Assembly: GCA_016868665.1 (NCBI GenBank)
Contig: VGGK01000002.1
Location: 43,663 to 107,662 of the forward strand
Reading direction: 5' to 3'
DNA from: Chlorobiota bacterium
GTDB taxonomy: Bacteria > Bacteroidota > Chlorobiia > Chlorobiales > Chlorobiaceae
DNA length: 64,000 nucleotides
Position numbers and translations under genes: made by a program. Below are positions 36,935 through 45,388 of the stretch, one piece after another. Each line of letters opens with the position of its first letter. Positions within the stretch are counted from its first letter, which is position 1. The notes below the pieces were generated by a model, which was not told the DNA's origin, ran no database searches, and worked only from the letters and a program-made list of their open reading frames with translations.

Positions 36935-38044
36935 ATGAAAACCATACTTCTCATAGCAGGCGGACGGCAAGGTTCCCTGATGCTCGCTCCGCTCTACCAG
37001 GAACTCAAAAAGCGAGGAGGCTACCGTCCGGTTCCTGTTGCGGTTTTCGCCTCAGGAGTACGGTTGCTTATGGAGGGAGTTGCCGGTGCTTTTGGTCTGG
37101 AGTCCGATCTGCAGAGTCTTTCCCTGCCCGAGGGAACCGCTGCGGAGGAAACCGCTTCGGCGATGACCGGGCTTGAAAAAATCATCGTGACCGAAGCTCC
37201 TGATCTTGTCATGATCTGCGGCAGCGACAGCGCCGCGATGGCCGCCGCCGTTACTGCGGCAAAGCTCGGTATAGCCGTAGCCCCTGTCGATGCCGGTCTT
37301 CGCAGTTACGACCGCAGGGAGTATGCTGAAATAAATCGTATGCTGATCGATACCGTTGCGGATTTCCATTTCGTGAGCGAACACAGTGGCGAGTATAACC
37401 TCATCAACGAAGGCATCGCCGAAGAGCAGCTCCACTTTGCAGGAAACCTCACCATCGACTGCCTTGTCGGTCTTATGCAGGATGCCAACAGGCTTGCCAT
37501 TACTTCCGATCTTGGCGTTGAACCGAAAAAATATGCCCTTCTTCTGCTTAATCGTCACGAGCAGTGTATCGAGAAGAAGTACCTCGATATGCTGCTGCGT
37601 CTGCTTGCGGAAATAACCGGCCAGATCGTTGTGCTTATGCCGCTCGCGAGCAGCATGGAAGCAGCCATGAAGCGATACGAACTCTTCGAGGCATTTACAG
37701 CGCTCTCCGGTCTTCGGATGGTGGATCCCCAGGGCTATACCGCCCAACTGCGTTTTCTGAAAGACTCTTCGCTGCTTATTACCGATGCCGACGAACTGCA
37801 ATCCGAAGCGACGGTCATGAACGTGCCTTGCCTCACCATGTCGGAATCGAGCAGCCGTCCATCCACCATCGAAACAGGAACCAACGTGCTTGTCGGCGAG
37901 GACGAGGAAGAAATTCTCTCCCGTGTCCACGACATCCTTCACGTTGACGCTGACGCCCACATGCCGAGACGTTCGAAAATTCCGGAAAAATGGGACGGAG
38001 CCGCCGCCGCCCGAATCGTAGACGTGCTCGACCGGATACTGTAA
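36935..38044 (+). CDS. UDP-N-acetylglucosamine 2-epimerase-like protein (diverged)
   Basis: 369 residues with the GT-B-like epimerase fold. Matches to WecB: GGRQGSLMLAPLY at the N-terminus (usually GTRPEAIKMAP), VDAGLRSYDR (usually VEAGLR), EYAEINRMLID (usually PEEANR), FAGNLTIDCL, NRHEQ (usually GHRRE) and ITDADELQSEA (usually TDSGGIQEEA). The fold is kept but several catalytic-site positions vary, including E to D in VDAGLR and loss of the GHR order. Substrate may therefore differ; a cell-envelope sugar role is likely but not shown. Confidence 0.7.
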   Translation: MKTILLIAGGRQGSLMLAPLYQELKKRGGYRPVPVAVFASGVRLLMEGVAGAFGLESDLQSLSLPEGTAAEETASAMTGLEKIIVTEAPDLVMICGSDSAAMAAAVTAAKLGIAVAPVDAGLRSYDRREYAEINRMLIDTVADFHFVSEHSGEYNLINEGIAEEQLHFAGNLTIDCLVGLMQDANRLAITSDLGVEPKKYALLLLNRHEQCIEKKYLDMLLRLLAEITGQIVVLMPLASSMEAAMKRYELFEAFTALSGLRMVDPQGYTAQLRFLKDSSLLITDADELQSEATVMNVPCLTMSESSSRPSTIETGTNVLVGEDEEEILSRVHDILHVDADAHMPRRSKIPEKWDGAAAARIVDVLDRIL

Positions 38045-38359
38045 AAGGTTATTGCAGCAGTTTTTTTAAATAAGACAGGATGTCCGGTTGACGAGAGTGT
38101 CAGATATTTGAGGTACAGTTATCTTTTGTGTTTATTTCAAGAGCACCTCTAAAAAGTTGCTCCTCGCCCCGATTACTCGGGTTGGGCGGTACTCGATATT
38201 CTCATGTACGTTCTGTCCGCCTTGCACTCAGGGTGCTCTCGACACTTGTTAGAGGTGCCCACAAGTCATCATCGTCAAGCGGTCATTTTTTGCTCGAAAA
38301 CGGTTGTTTCCGCAGTTGCATAATTCAGGTACCAAAGCTTAAGGGCATAAGAAAGTTAC
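38045..38359. other. Intergenic region upstream of the restriction-modification pair
   Basis: 315 bases without a gene. Besides the MITE-like element at 38143-38258, it contains the region that must promote the methyltransferase gene; no strong promoter match was found. An open frame at 38128-38376 runs through the element and is judged spurious. Confidence 0.5.
38143..38258. mobile_element. MITE-like element or insertion-sequence scar
   Basis: 116 bases bounded by inverted GCACCTCTAA (38143-38152) and TTAGAGGTGC (38249-38258), extending to 14 of 15 paired positions. No frame inside. The inner ends (GTTGCTCCTCGCC, GTGCTCTCGACAC) look like insertion-sequence termini I have seen in other bacteria, though I cannot confirm. 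No clear target duplication flanks it. It lies just upstream of the restriction-modification genes. Confidence 0.5.
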
Positions 38360-39685
38360 ATGAGTTTACGTTATAATGAACATACTTTTCCTAGGCAGGG
38401 ATCTCTTTTTCCTGATGACGAGATATCGAAAAGTCTCGTTGCCAATAGTCAGGCAAATAAGTTATCTGATTCGGACAGATGCTTTCATGACTGGTATCGT
38501 TTCGTCTTGTCTTTTCCGCCACATCTTGTCCGTCACTATTTTCAGAGATTTGGTTTGCTTAAGGGATCAACGGTGCTTGATCCTTTTTGTGGAACAGGGA
38601 CAACTATTGTTGAAGCAAAGCTATGCGGGATTAACAGCATTGGCGTCGAGGCTAACCCCGTCGCATATTTTGCAAGTTGCGTAAAAACCGACTGGAGTGT
38701 CAATCCCTCCAAGTTGCAGGAGCATGCCCGACAAGTTGCAGAGCGAGTCAAATTTCTGCTTGCGATTCAAAATGATACAGAACTCAGGATATTGCCTGAA
38801 GAATCCATGTCGTTGTTGCTGACACACTCGATCAGCCCTCTGCCACTGCATAAAGCGTTGGTGTTGATCGAAGAGTTAAAAAAAGAAAGGGATTCAGTAT
38901 TTCATCGACATGAAATGCTTGCACTTGCAAAGACGCTGGTGTTTTCTGTAAGTAACCTGCATTTTGGGCCCGAAGTCGGAGTGCGGCGCATCAAGAATAT
39001 CGATGCTCCCGTTGTTGATAAATGGCTTTCGGAAGTGGATAGGATTGCTGCCGATCTTCATGGTACTGATCCAGAATGTGCTATAGCAACTGTTCATCAT
39101 GCTGATTCTCGTCAACTTGCCATGCTGTTGCTTCCGGAAAGCATTGATGCGGTTTTTACTTCGCCACCGTATCCCAATGAAAAGGATTACACCCGTACGA
39201 CAAGACTGGAAAGCGTTCTGCTTGGATTTGTCAATAATAAGGAGGAGCTGCGGGCATTGAAGAAAGGGTTGCTACGTTCCAATACCCGCAATGTTTACAA
39301 AGGTGATGATGATGACCGGTGGATTGCAGGTCATCCTGAGATACAGGCTATTGCCGAAGAGATAGAGCGACGTAGGGTTTCTCTGGGGAAAACTTCGGGG
39401 TTCGAGCGATTGTACGGTAAGGTTACCAAGCTTTATTTCGGAGGGATGGCTCGTCATCTTGCTGAATTGCGTCCATTTCTCAAGCGGGGTGCTTTTCTTG
39501 GATATGTTGTTGGCGATCAGGCATCATACCTGCAGGTTATGATCCGTACCGGTCAGTTGCTTGCCGAAATAGCGGAATCACTGGGATACCGGGTTATCGG
39601 CATTGATCTGTTCCGTACACGTATTGCTACGGCAACGCGCCAGCAGATGAAAGAGGAAGTGCTTGTTCTGCAATGGAATGGTTGA
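38360..39685 (+). CDS. DNA methyltransferase of a type II restriction-modification system
   Basis: 441 residues. SAM motif I DPFCGTGTT at 74-82 comes before catalytic motif IV TSPPYP at 267-272, with a large helical insertion between. The SPPY form points to an amino-methyltransferase, most likely N4-cytosine. The order I-then-IV and the C-terminal region QMKEEVLVL fit a restriction-system enzyme. It is followed 18 bases later by a PD-(D/E)XK nuclease. AT content is higher than flanking genes, suggesting horizontal acquisition. Recognition sequence cannot be deduced. Confidence 0.85.
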   Translation: MSLRYNEHTFPRQGSLFPDDEISKSLVANSQANKLSDSDRCFHDWYRFVLSFPPHLVRHYFQRFGLLKGSTVLDPFCGTGTTIVEAKLCGINSIGVEANPVAYFASCVKTDWSVNPSKLQEHARQVAERVKFLLAIQNDTELRILPEESMSLLLTHSISPLPLHKALVLIEELKKERDSVFHRHEMLALAKTLVFSVSNLHFGPEVGVRRIKNIDAPVVDKWLSEVDRIAADLHGTDPECAIATVHHADSRQLAMLLLPESIDAVFTSPPYPNEKDYTRTTRLESVLLGFVNNKEELRALKKGLLRSNTRNVYKGDDDDRWIAGHPEIQAIAEEIERRRVSLGKTSGFERLYGKVTKLYFGGMARHLAELRPFLKRGAFLGYVVGDQASYLQVMIRTGQLLAEIAESLGYRVIGIDLFRTRIATATRQQMKEEVLVLQWNG

Positions 39686-39703
39686 ATATAATGCCCAATA
39701 TTT

Positions 39704-40498
39704 ATGGCAAAACGTTCTAATCGGTATACGAAGCTTGTTGAATCGATTTTCGAAAGCAAGTACCGTCAAGGCGATACGGATGTTTTTTTTGAGCGGGAGG
39801 ACCTGGTCAATACTGCCGCCAAGCTGGGTTTAGTATTGCCAAAGAACTTAGGTGATGTTATTTATAGCTTCCGTTACCGGGAGGAACTGCCTGATTCAAT
39901 TCGAAGAAATGCTCCCGAAGGTCTGGAATGGGTCATTCGTCCCATAGGAAAAGCGAAATACAAGTTTTCTCTCAGTCAGATGCCGCGCATACTTCCCAAT
40001 GCTCTTTTGGCCGAAACAAAGATTCCTGATGCAACGCCGGGAATAATTACCATGTATGCACTCAATGATGAACAGAGTCTTCTGGCAAAGTTGAGGTACA
40101 ATCGTCTTATCGATACTTTTACAGGAGTTACCTGCTACTCACTGCAGAGTCATCTTCGGACAACTATACCGGAAATGGGGCAGGTTGAAACCGATGAAAT
40201 GTATGTAGGTGTCGATAAGCGGGGAGCGCAGTATGTGTTTCCAGTTCAGGTAAAAGGAGGATCGGATCAGCTTGGTATTGTGCAGATAGAGCAGGATTTT
40301 GCTTTATGCGCAGCGAAATTTCCAAAATTAATCTGTCGTCCCATTGCCGCCCAGTTCATGGCCGACAATCTTATAGCTCTGTTTGCATTTGAAGCAGGTG
40401 AGGACGGGATACGCATCAGTGAGGAAAAGCATTACCGTCTGGTAGTCCCGGAAAATATAACTGATGAGGATTTGTCTGTTTACCGAGACAGAGTATAA
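39704..40498 (+). CDS. Type II restriction endonuclease, PD-(D/E)XK type
   Basis: 264 residues. The likely catalytic core is VETDEMYVGVD (E162/D164) with VFPVQVKGGSD (Q182, K184), a (D/E)...QxK variant of the PD-(D/E)XK motif. The N-terminal half (RYTKLVESIFESKY, FFEREDLVNTAAKLG) is probably the DNA-binding part. It follows the methyltransferase by 18 bases on the same strand with the ATG directly after the methyltransferase stop region, a normal RM pair. No control protein gene is visible. Confidence 0.8.
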   Translation: MAKRSNRYTKLVESIFESKYRQGDTDVFFEREDLVNTAAKLGLVLPKNLGDVIYSFRYREELPDSIRRNAPEGLEWVIRPIGKAKYKFSLSQMPRILPNALLAETKIPDATPGIITMYALNDEQSLLAKLRYNRLIDTFTGVTCYSLQSHLRTTIPEMGQVETDEMYVGVDKRGAQYVFPVQVKGGSDQLGIVQIEQDFALCAAKFPKLICRPIAAQFMADNLIALFAFEAGEDGIRISEEKHYRLVVPENITDEDLSVYRDRV

Positions 40499-40826
40499 AC
40501 TCCTGTCTGAAGAATATTCAGATACACTCGTGAATACAGACCGAGGCGATTCACTTCGAATCCCTCTAACATTCCTGTGAATCCCTACGCCCCTATTCCG
40601 GTTGTTTGTGTGATGGAAGGTTTCCAAAAGCAAGTGGCCTGATCAATGGGGCCACATCCAGGCCACCTATCTCATGGACTTCATCCGGGACCTGCATTAT
40701 TGGCAACGGGAATCTTGAGGCATCCTGCCGGATTTCGCGCCGCAGCCGTAAACTGTATGCCTTGGTATTGAAAAGACAAGACCACCTTTTCAGGCGGCCT
40801 TGCCCTTTCGAGAACATGTTTGCCGG
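40499..40826. other. Intergenic region, possible gene remnant and weak terminator
   Basis: 328 bases between convergent genes. On the minus strand 40593-40817 is open (74 codons) and contains protein-like text (REIRQDASRFPLPIMQVPDEVHEIGGLDV), which may be the tail of a decayed gene. A hairpin at 40777-40802 (CAAGACCACC with GGCGGCCTTG, two mismatches) followed on the minus strand by TCTTTTC may terminate the OmpA-like gene. Confidence 0.35.
40777..40802 (-). terminator. Possible terminator of the OmpA-like gene
   Basis: Imperfect 10-base stem around a TTTTCA loop, 25 bases past the minus-strand stop codon and followed there by a short T-rich run. Confidence 0.45.
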
Positions 40827-42077
40827 TCATTTTTTCGTGACCCTGCAATCGACCCTCCTGTTTTTCTGTCTTCCTTCTTCCGTTGCATTGTCGGCAACCG
40901 GGAACTGATCTCCGTAACCCTCGGCTTCGAGTCTTGAGCTGTCGATGCCGAGCTTGACGATTTCTGCCATAACCGCTTCTGCGCGTTCTTTTGAAAGTGC
41001 GAGGTTTGCCTGAGGATCGCCGATATTATCCGTGTACCCTCCGAATTTCAGTGCCACATTGGGGAACGCCTTGAGGATTTCGTTGATATTGCCGAGCTGT
41101 TCCTGCGATTCGGGTTTCAGGGTTGCCTTGCCGGTATCGAAGACGAGTCGATCGAACGAGAACCAGGTCTCTTTGTCGACCGGTTTCGTCGCATCCTCGA
41201 TGAAGGCAATCAGCTTCCTTTCTATGCCGAATTCCGGAATGTTCAGCTTTACGCCGTTCGGCAGTTCGTATTCGCCGAAGGCGCCGAGCGAGTCTGCCGC
41301 GACAGCGGCGGAGTCAGGGGCGACAATCGCGGTATCCGGAGCTGTCGCTGCGGCATCCGGAGCAACCTCAGTTGCCGGAGGAGGAGTCTCCTTTACCGGC
41401 GGATGAGCGCAGGTTTTCATGAAGAGGCCAAGTACAGCAATGCCGAGCAGAAAAGGCCAGAGTCCTTTGGCGAACGAGGCGAGATTGCCCGGAATGCCGG
41501 TCGGTACAGATGGCGGCATACCCCCGAGCTGTGACAGGCTGACCAGCCCGAGCACTGAAGCGAGTGCTGCAGGTGCTGCCTGCTGCACGGAGAATTTCCG
41601 GGCGTTCAGCATATTTACAAGGCCTTCGGAATCGAGGTTGTCCGATGCCGCCTGTTTGCCGATGATGCTCATGACGAATGGCGCAATAATGGCCATGAGA
41701 GAGGGTACCGAGGTTTTTGACAGGCCGGTAGCTGCCGCGATGACTTTGCTCAGCTGTTCCTGGTTGGAGCCGAAGAGGAACGAGACCAGTGGGTGGCCGG
41801 TTTTCAGGAGTTCGTTCGTGGGTTTCCCTCCGGAAAGCATCGAGCCGAATGTGCTGAGAAAATTTCCGTTAAAACCGCCCGCTCTGATTTTCGTCAACAG
41901 GTCAAGTCCCCCGTCTGCTGCCGATGCCTTGTTGATGATGCCGGCAAGGACTGATGCGCATACCGAGCCGAGGCTGCCTGTAACCGTTGACCTTTCTTCT
42001 CCGAGAAGCGATGCGATTTTTCCGGCATTTTCGCCCATGAGGCCGGTGGTAGCGAGTTCCAGCAGTTTCAATGCCAT
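40827..42077 (-). CDS. DUF937 - transmembrane - OmpA-domain protein
   Basis: 416 residues in three parts. Residues about 1-190 are a DUF937-like alanine/glycine/leucine-rich helical domain (LLGEERSTVTGSLGSV, FGSNQEQLSKVIAAATG); about 205-222 is one membrane helix (LWPFLLGIAVLGLFM); then an alanine/proline-rich spacer (PPPATEVAPDAAATAPD) leads to an OmpA peptidoglycan-binding domain (FDTGKATLKPESQEQL, GGYTDNIGDPQANLALSKERAEAV, NRRVD). The Asp and Arg that bind diaminopimelate are in TDN and NRRVD. Strong AAAGGAGG ribosome site eight bases before the ATG. Probably anchors an inner-membrane assembly to the wall. Confidence 0.85.
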   Translation of the reverse strand: MALKLLELATTGLMGENAGKIASLLGEERSTVTGSLGSVCASVLAGIINKASAADGGLDLLTKIRAGGFNGNFLSTFGSMLSGGKPTNELLKTGHPLVSFLFGSNQEQLSKVIAAATGLSKTSVPSLMAIIAPFVMSIIGKQAASDNLDSEGLVNMLNARKFSVQQAAPAALASVLGLVSLSQLGGMPPSVPTGIPGNLASFAKGLWPFLLGIAVLGLFMKTCAHPPVKETPPPATEVAPDAAATAPDTAIVAPDSAAVAADSLGAFGEYELPNGVKLNIPEFGIERKLIAFIEDATKPVDKETWFSFDRLVFDTGKATLKPESQEQLGNINEILKAFPNVALKFGGYTDNIGDPQANLALSKERAEAVMAEIVKLGIDSSRLEAEGYGDQFPVADNATEEGRQKNRRVDCRVTKK

Positions 42078-42392
42078 AATTGATATCCTCCTTTTGTGAT
42101 GACGTTATGAAAACGGATCAGTACGGAAATAAAGAGGGGCAGCACGATTATTTCTGCAGTGAGGGGTGTATCTGTCTGACAGGATAGCCGGGAGGGGCGG
42201 GATTGCTTTCCTGTCCGATACGTTGCCTGTGCTCATGGCAATGACTCTTCCTGCTTATAAAGTTCAATTTCAGGGTTGTATGCATTCGTAATTACAATGT
42301 AACCTGATTTTCCGACCTTTCAATGCCATCTTTTTCAGGGGTTTGTCGGACAGGTTTATGGCCGGTTCCGGCTGATGCCGAAAGTCGCAGGC
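42078..42392. promoter_or_regulatory. Intergenic region upstream of the OmpA-like gene
   Basis: 315 bases without a gene. It holds the promoter of the minus-strand OmpA-like gene and the end region of the M23 peptidase gene. A perfect AGGAGG-containing ribosome site abuts the OmpA-like ATG. I see a possible TTGAAA about 42316-42321 on the minus strand but no matching -10 at the usual spacing. Confidence 0.4.
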
Positions 42393-43244
42393 TCAGTATT
42401 CACGGCCAAGGAACAGCAGCGGATCGACGCTGGTGCCGTAAAGGTAGGTGCCCCAGTGGAGATGGGGGGCGGTAGATATGCCGGTATGGCCGACAGTGCC
42501 GATCACCACTCCTTTGTCGATGATTTGTTCCTCTTTGACAGCTATGGTGTGGAGGTGCATGTAAATGGCGGTGAGCCCCTGGCCATGGTCGATGACGACC
42601 GTGTTGCCGTGCAGATGGAATCCTTCGGCGACCGTTCCGGCGAGTACAACCCTGCCAGCAGCCGTGCTTCTGACGGGCGTGCCCTGGGGCGCCGAGATGT
42701 CGATGCCTTTATGGTAGCTCGTAACCGGTCCTCCGTTATAGGAACGTTTCAGTCCGAAGAGACTGCTTACTCTTCCTGGAGCAGGGCGCAGAAATACTCC
42801 AGAGTGGAGCTTTTCGTGGGTCTGGATCTGCAGCGCGGTTTTGATCCTTGTTTTTTCGGTTTCGGTGGCCCTTATTCCCTTTTTGGTCGGATCGAGCCTG
42901 ATATGCTGGATTTTACGGTTGTTTGGTGTCACCCGGACGGGGATTTTCTGCTCGAAGGATGCGGTTCGCACCAGAATGGCGTAGCTGCCGGGGTTGGTGA
43001 GATTTTCGACCGGCACCAGCGCCCGCCAGGAGCTGTCCGGCTGGCGGAACATGGCGAAGCTCCGTTCCATGAACCAGAGCGTCGGCTGGCCGGAACTTCC
43101 GGTTACGCTGACGTTGAAGAACTGCCCCTGTTGTCTTTCGGATTCCCGGACATCGACCTGCAAGGTTTCATCATACGCTTGCGCTTCGGGATACCGCAAT
43201 GTTATCGCGGCAAGGATGAACAGGAGCAAGCTGATCGCACGCAT
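42393..43244 (-). CDS. Secreted M23-family peptidase
   Basis: LytM/M23 zinc metallopeptidase that cuts peptidoglycan cross-bridges, or a degenerate activator. 283 residues with signal peptide (hydrophobic 5-15, cleavage likely after QA at about 23). The C-terminal M23 domain keeps its zinc ligands: YHKGIDIS (H, D), IYMHLH, and PHLHWG (HxH). The N-terminal half looks like an Ig-like substrate-binding region (VTGSSGQPTLWFMERSFAMF). Follows the metallophosphoesterase gene by 12 bases on the same strand. Confidence 0.88.
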   Translation of the reverse strand: MRAISLLLFILAAITLRYPEAQAYDETLQVDVRESERQQGQFFNVSVTGSSGQPTLWFMERSFAMFRQPDSSWRALVPVENLTNPGSYAILVRTASFEQKIPVRVTPNNRKIQHIRLDPTKKGIRATETEKTRIKTALQIQTHEKLHSGVFLRPAPGRVSSLFGLKRSYNGGPVTSYHKGIDISAPQGTPVRSTAAGRVVLAGTVAEGFHLHGNTVVIDHGQGLTAIYMHLHTIAVKEEQIIDKGVVIGTVGHTGISTAPHLHWGTYLYGTSVDPLLFLGREY

Positions 43245-43256
43245 GGCTGAAAGGGT

Positions 43257-44072
43257 TCAGGTTAATGCAAGATTGTGCAGGACAGCGTTGTCGTTTCCGC
43301 TGATGACCAGACGGTCGGGGTGCAGCTCGGCGACTGCACAGGCGTATCCCGGGTGCTCCGTGCGGTTGATGAATGCCGGATGCACTATGTAGTGCATGCC
43401 ATTCTCCCGTGTATGGCCGCCATGATGGAAGTGGCCTCCGAGAGAGGCCTTGACCGCCGGGTATGCGGCAAGAATCTCCCTGATTTCCCGGTGGTTCCAG
43501 AGCAGGCCATGTTTCGGGTCGGTCGTTGCCGGGTGAAGGGGAAAGTGGCAGACCACAATGACCGGTTCGCCGTTATCCGAGGCATCCTGCAGCGAGCTGC
43601 AGAGCCACTCCCTCTGCCGTTCTCCCACTGCTCCGCAATAGTCGTGCATGGATGGTTCGGCAAGCGCTTTGTCGAATATTTCCCAGTCGGAGGGGGTTTC
43701 CGGTTCGTTATGTACAGATATATCCATGCCGTCGAGTACGATGAATCGGTACGAACCGGCAGTGAACCGGTAGTATGCGCATTGCAGACCGAGCGACAGG
43801 AGCAGTTCGTCGCGCGGTACGGCAAGATCGTGGTTGCCGATCACATGCCGGATAGTGCCTTTGCAGGTGTCAAATATCCTGCAGGCAAGCCGAAGTTCTT
43901 CAGTAGCCGCGTTGTCGCTGCCGTTGATGAGGTCTCCGAGCTGCAGCACGAAATCGGGCCGGCAACGGTTGAAATGGCTCAAGCAGGAACGAAGTTCCGC
44001 GGCGGCAGGGGAGGCTGCCGCGGGTTCTTCTTCAAGGCCGAAATGGATGTCGCTGATGAGGCCGATTCGCAT
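43257..44072 (-). CDS. Calcineurin-like metallophosphoesterase
   Basis: 271 residues. All five metal-binding blocks are present: ISDIHFG (DxH), LQLGDLING (GDxx), IGNHDLAV (GNHD), VCHFPLHP (H), and GGHFHHGG (GHxH). No signal peptide. Substrate unknown; the family includes cyclic-nucleotide and phosphoprotein phosphatases. It starts 17 bases after the prfB stop and ends 12 bases before the M23 gene, so the three form one unit. Confidence 0.85.
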   Translation of the reverse strand: MRIGLISDIHFGLEEEPAAASPAAAELRSCLSHFNRCRPDFVLQLGDLINGSDNAATEELRLACRIFDTCKGTIRHVIGNHDLAVPRDELLLSLGLQCAYYRFTAGSYRFIVLDGMDISVHNEPETPSDWEIFDKALAEPSMHDYCGAVGERQREWLCSSLQDASDNGEPVIVVCHFPLHPATTDPKHGLLWNHREIREILAAYPAVKASLGGHFHHGGHTRENGMHYIVHPAFINRTEHPGYACAVAELHPDRLVISGNDNAVLHNLALT

Positions 44073-44089
44073 GGGTATATTCCTGCGGC

Positions 44090-45185
44090 TCAGTCGCTGA
44101 ATTCCGAAAGGTATTTTTCCATGAAATCGTCAAGGTCGCCATCAAGCACGGTTTCGACATCGAAGCGCTCGTAGTTGGTGCGATGATCCTTGATGCGGCG
44201 GTCGTCGAGCACGTAGCTGCGGATCTGGCTGCCCCATTCGATTTTCTTTTTCTTGCCTTCGATCTCGCGTTTTTTCGATTCTTCTTCCTCGCGCTGCCGC
44301 TGGTAGAGCTGTGCCATAAGCATTTTCATGGCGCGTTCGCGATTCTGGAACTGCGAGCGCTCCTCCTGGCAGGAGACCACGATTCCCGAGGGGATGTGCT
44401 TGATGCGTACGGCGGTTTCCACCTTGTTGACGTTCTGACCTCCTTTGCCGCCGCTGCGGAAGGTCGAGAGTTCCAGATCCTCCTTTCGAACTTCGATTTC
44501 GACGTCCGGCGGGGCTTCCGGGTAGGTGAAGACGCTGGCGAAGGATGTGTGGCGCCGTGCGTTCGAGTCGTAGGGCGATACCCTGACGAGGCGGTGAACA
44601 CCGTTTTCCGCTTTCATATAACCGTAGGCATAAGGGCCTATGATTTCAAGCGTTGCTGTTTTGATGCCTGCTCCGTCTCCTTCCTGGTAGTCGTCGGTGA
44701 ATACCTTGAATCCTTTGCGTTCGGCCCAGCGCATGTACATGCGGTAGAGCATTTCTGCCCAATCCTGGGCTTCGGTTCCTCCCGCGCCTGCGTGGATGAT
44801 GATCATGGCGTTGCCGGGATCGTCCTTGCCTGAGAGCATGTTTCTGAACTCAAGTCTGCCGATTTCCTCATCGAGTTTCGCTATGAGGTCGGCGAGTTCG
44901 TCCGCGAACGATTCATCCTCAAGTTCCGCGGCGATTTCAAGCTCTTCCGCGCATGTTTTCGCTTCGGCGTCAAGCTTTTCATACGCATCAGTCCATGATT
45001 TATGCTCGTTGAGTTCTTTGAGGACTTTATTGGCTTGCTGCTGGTCGTTCCAGAAAGCCGGATCGGCGGTTACTTTTTCGAGATCGTCGATTTTTTCCTT
45101 GCGTTCATCGACGTCAAAGATACCCCCGTAACTGTTCCAGGCGTTCCAGTATGGCCTGCAGTCGTTCTTTTTGCGGTTCGAACAT
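44090..45185 (-). CDS. prfB: Peptide chain release factor 2 with programmed +1 frameshift
   Basis: Terminates translation at UGA and UAA. The reading starts ATG at 45185 ([23 protein letters not shown]), meets an in-frame TGA at 45116-45114, and must shift +1 to continue as DVDERKEK... to the stop at 44090, giving 364 residues, the normal RF2 length. The shift site has the classic form GGGGG-TAT-CTT-TGA-C, with a Shine-Dalgarno-like G run upstream. GGQ motif ([12 protein letters not shown]) present; the codon-reading tripeptide is SPY where E. coli has SPF. A gene caller that ignores frameshifting would split it. Divergent from glgE. Confidence 0.93.
45113..45128 (-). promoter_or_regulatory. 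RF2 autoregulatory frameshift site
   Basis: On the minus strand, CGG-GGG-TAT-CTT-TGA-C: the G run acts as an internal Shine-Dalgarno, CTT is the slippery codon and TGA the stop at which low RF2 permits +1 slippage. This matches the widespread prfB feedback signal. Confidence 0.92.
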
Positions 45186-45388
45186 GGTTCGTTATTTATC
45201 CGTGGTTACTGTTATGCTGTCGGTTTTCCGGTGATATGCCTTGCGGTATGTTCCGGAGTGCCCATATTTACAATGCAAAACTAAGGAAATTTATTTTTCG
45301 GAGAAATCAAACAGCGGCTATAGCGCAAACTGTTATCGATACTGCCGAAAACTTCATATTTTCCATTCAAAACTATCAGGCTGGAACA

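Noticed and set aside
45002..45388. 129-codon N-terminal extension of glgE
   Set aside because: Antisense to prfB; text is not GlgE-like.
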